The translations under genes were made by a program, and so were the position numbers. The notes under the pieces were generated by a model. That model did not search any database. It saw only the letters and a program-made list of their open reading frames with translations, and was not told the origin of the DNA. Shown piece by piece: positions 5,557-6,441 of a stretch of 6,441 bases of DNA; within the stretch, counting starts at the first letter, position 1, and each line of letters begins with the position of its first letter. The DNA comes from Candidatus Gastranaerophilales bacterium (lineage in GTDB: Bacteria > Cyanobacteriota > Vampirovibrionia > Gastranaerophilales > Gastranaerophilaceae). Location: positions 1-6,441 of the forward strand of contig CANQZO010000113.1 in NCBI GenBank assembly GCA_947628355.1. Direction: 5' to 3'.

Positions 5557-6420
5557 CTACTTCTTATGCAGATTTATGAGTTTTGCTATTGTCTGCTTTA
5601 ATTCGGCTCTTGATGAAATCATATCAATTTGACCGTATTTCATAAGATAATTTGCCGTTTGGAAATCTGCGGGGAGGCTTTGTCTTATTGTCTGCTCTAT
5701 TACTCTGCGTCCTGCAAATCCTATTCTTGCGTCTTGTTCCGCTATGATAATATCACCTAAAGTCGCAAAACTTGCCGTTACTCCGCCAAAAGTAGGTTCG
5801 GTTAAGACCGTAATATATAATAACCCCGCTTCATTTAGTTTTGCAACTGCACAACTTGTCTTAGCCATTTGCATTAGACTTAATATGCTCTCCTGCATTC
5901 TTGCTCCGCCCGAAGCTGTCACCGCAAGCATCGGGATTTTACGTTTTAATGCTTCTTCCATTGCAAGAGTAACTTTTTCGCCGACTACACTGCCCATTGA
6001 ACCGCCCATAAAGTCAAAATCCATTATGGCAGCTGATACAAGATTACCCTCTATCTTACCAACACCTGCTATTACAGCTTCATTCATATTGGTTTTTGCT
6101 TTTGCAAGCGATATTCTTTTTTTGTAAGATTCTGTATCGGTAAATTCTAACGGGTCTGCCGTTGTTATATTTCCGAATAATTCTTCAAAACTTCCCTCAT
6201 CAAAAAGCTGATTTATCCTTGTTCTTGCATTTATTCTGAAATGATATCCGCATTTTGGGCAGACATCCAAATTTTCTTCCACTTCTTTTTTTAGTAATTG
6301 TGAATTGCAGTTATAACATTTAACCCATAATTTACCTATGCTGTCATCAATTTGAGTTTCTTTCGCACGGCGGGCAATTTGCATTTCTTTTCTTTGCTCG
6401 AACCAATCCTTTACTGTCAT
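5557..6420 (-). CDS. accD: Acetyl-CoA carboxylase carboxyltransferase subunit beta
   Basis: Beta half of the carboxyltransferase, partner of AccA in making malonyl-CoA. The N-terminal zinc ribbon is intact: C35-x2-C38 and C54-x2-C57. In this family it is linked to nucleic-acid binding and to activity. The crotonase-like core shows GGSMGSVVGEK (139-149), ASGGARMQE (169-177), which supplies the oxyanion site, and TEPTFGGVTASFA (207-219). The 287 residues are complete for a short-form AccD (usual range about 280-305). The ATG is preceded by GGAGG (6434-6430) at 9 nt. It is the first gene of the operon visible here; only 21 bases lie upstream, so its promoter, or an earlier gene, is outside the window. 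accB and accC are not present. Confidence 0.97.
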   Translation of the reverse strand: MTVKDWFEQRKEMQIARRAKETQIDDSIGKLWVKCYNCNSQLLKKEVEENLDVCPKCGYHFRINARTRINQLFDEGSFEELFGNITTADPLEFTDTESYKKRISLAKAKTNMNEAVIAGVGKIEGNLVSAAIMDFDFMGGSMGSVVGEKVTLAMEEALKRKIPMLAVTASGGARMQESILSLMQMAKTSCAVAKLNEAGLLYITVLTEPTFGGVTASFATLGDIIIAEQDARIGFAGRRVIEQTIRQSLPADFQTANYLMKYGQIDMISSRAELKQTIAKLINLHKK

Positions 6421-6429
6421 AAAAGACTT

Positions 6430-6434
6430 CCTCC
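6430..6434 (-). promoter_or_regulatory. accD ribosome binding site
   Basis: GGAGG on the minus strand, 9 nt before the accD ATG, fixes this start. It is the last recognisable signal before the right edge; no promoter elements can be judged in the few remaining bases. Confidence 0.8.
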
Positions 6435-6441
6435 GCTAATC

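Larger units (their letters stand above)
1577..6420 (-). other. Six-gene operon accD-accA-prmA-kdsB-CDF-CDF
   Basis: All six minus-strand genes are packed without room for promoters or terminators. In order, accD to accA has a 10-nt gap, accA to prmA a 10-nt overlap, prmA to kdsB abuts, kdsB to copy B has a 1-nt gap, and copy B to copy A has a 4-nt gap. A single transcript is the simplest reading. The first two genes serve fatty acid synthesis and kdsB serves lipopolysaccharide; prmA and the metal transporters are less obviously linked. I see no hairpin with a T-run after the last gene, so its 3' end is unresolved. Confidence 0.85.

Noticed and set aside
5744..6127. A 127-codon plus-strand open frame inside accD
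   Set aside because: It is the complement of a conserved part of accD and has no family resemblance. Its length is explained by the codon use of accD.

Overview
This is an AT-rich window (roughly one third G+C by eye) from what looks like the chromosome of a Gram-negative-type bacterium. kdsB implies a Kdo-containing lipopolysaccharide and so an outer membrane. The C-terminal third of DapB (HSVRMPG, SQEVIFG, DRSCYM, ending YGLDNIL) resembles the cyanobacterial form of this enzyme from memory. Together with the low G+C and compact gene packing, this makes a non-photosynthetic relative of Cyanobacteria (Melainabacteria/Vampirovibrionia, for example Gastranaerophilales) my best guess. That is an inference; Firmicutes DapB proteins have similar endings, and other low-GC Gram-negative lineages remain possible.

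Layout: (1) Positions 1-60 hold a strong inverted repeat just past the end of dapB, probably its terminator. (2) Positions 70-864 on the minus strand are dapB (lysine/diaminopimelate synthesis). (3) Positions 865-1029 are an AT-rich divergent promoter region. (4) Positions 1030-1575 on the plus strand carry two small unrecognised genes (75 and 85 codons). (5) Positions 1577-6420 on the minus strand are one tightly packed gene train. In transcription order it reads accD, accA, prmA, kdsB, then two tandem cation diffusion facilitator genes. Junctions range from a 10-nt overlap to a 10-nt gap, so this is almost certainly one operon. It runs tail to tail into the 85-codon gene with a single base between the two stop codons.

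Function: accD and accA encode both halves of the acetyl-CoA carboxylase carboxyltransferase, which commits carbon to fatty acid synthesis. kdsB activates Kdo for the lipopolysaccharide core. prmA methylates ribosomal protein L11. The first four genes therefore join membrane-lipid, outer-membrane and ribosome functions. The two transporters are of the DmeF-like (Co/Ni-type) branch by motif. They are paralogues of each other, and both lack the usual cytoplasmic C-terminal domain.

Most of the window is ordinary housekeeping sequence. I see no mobile element, CRISPR array, tRNA or rRNA. The points most worth a second look are the CTD-less tandem transporter pair inside a lipid/envelope operon, the two unrecognised small genes, the one-base convergent junction, and the hairpin at the left edge.
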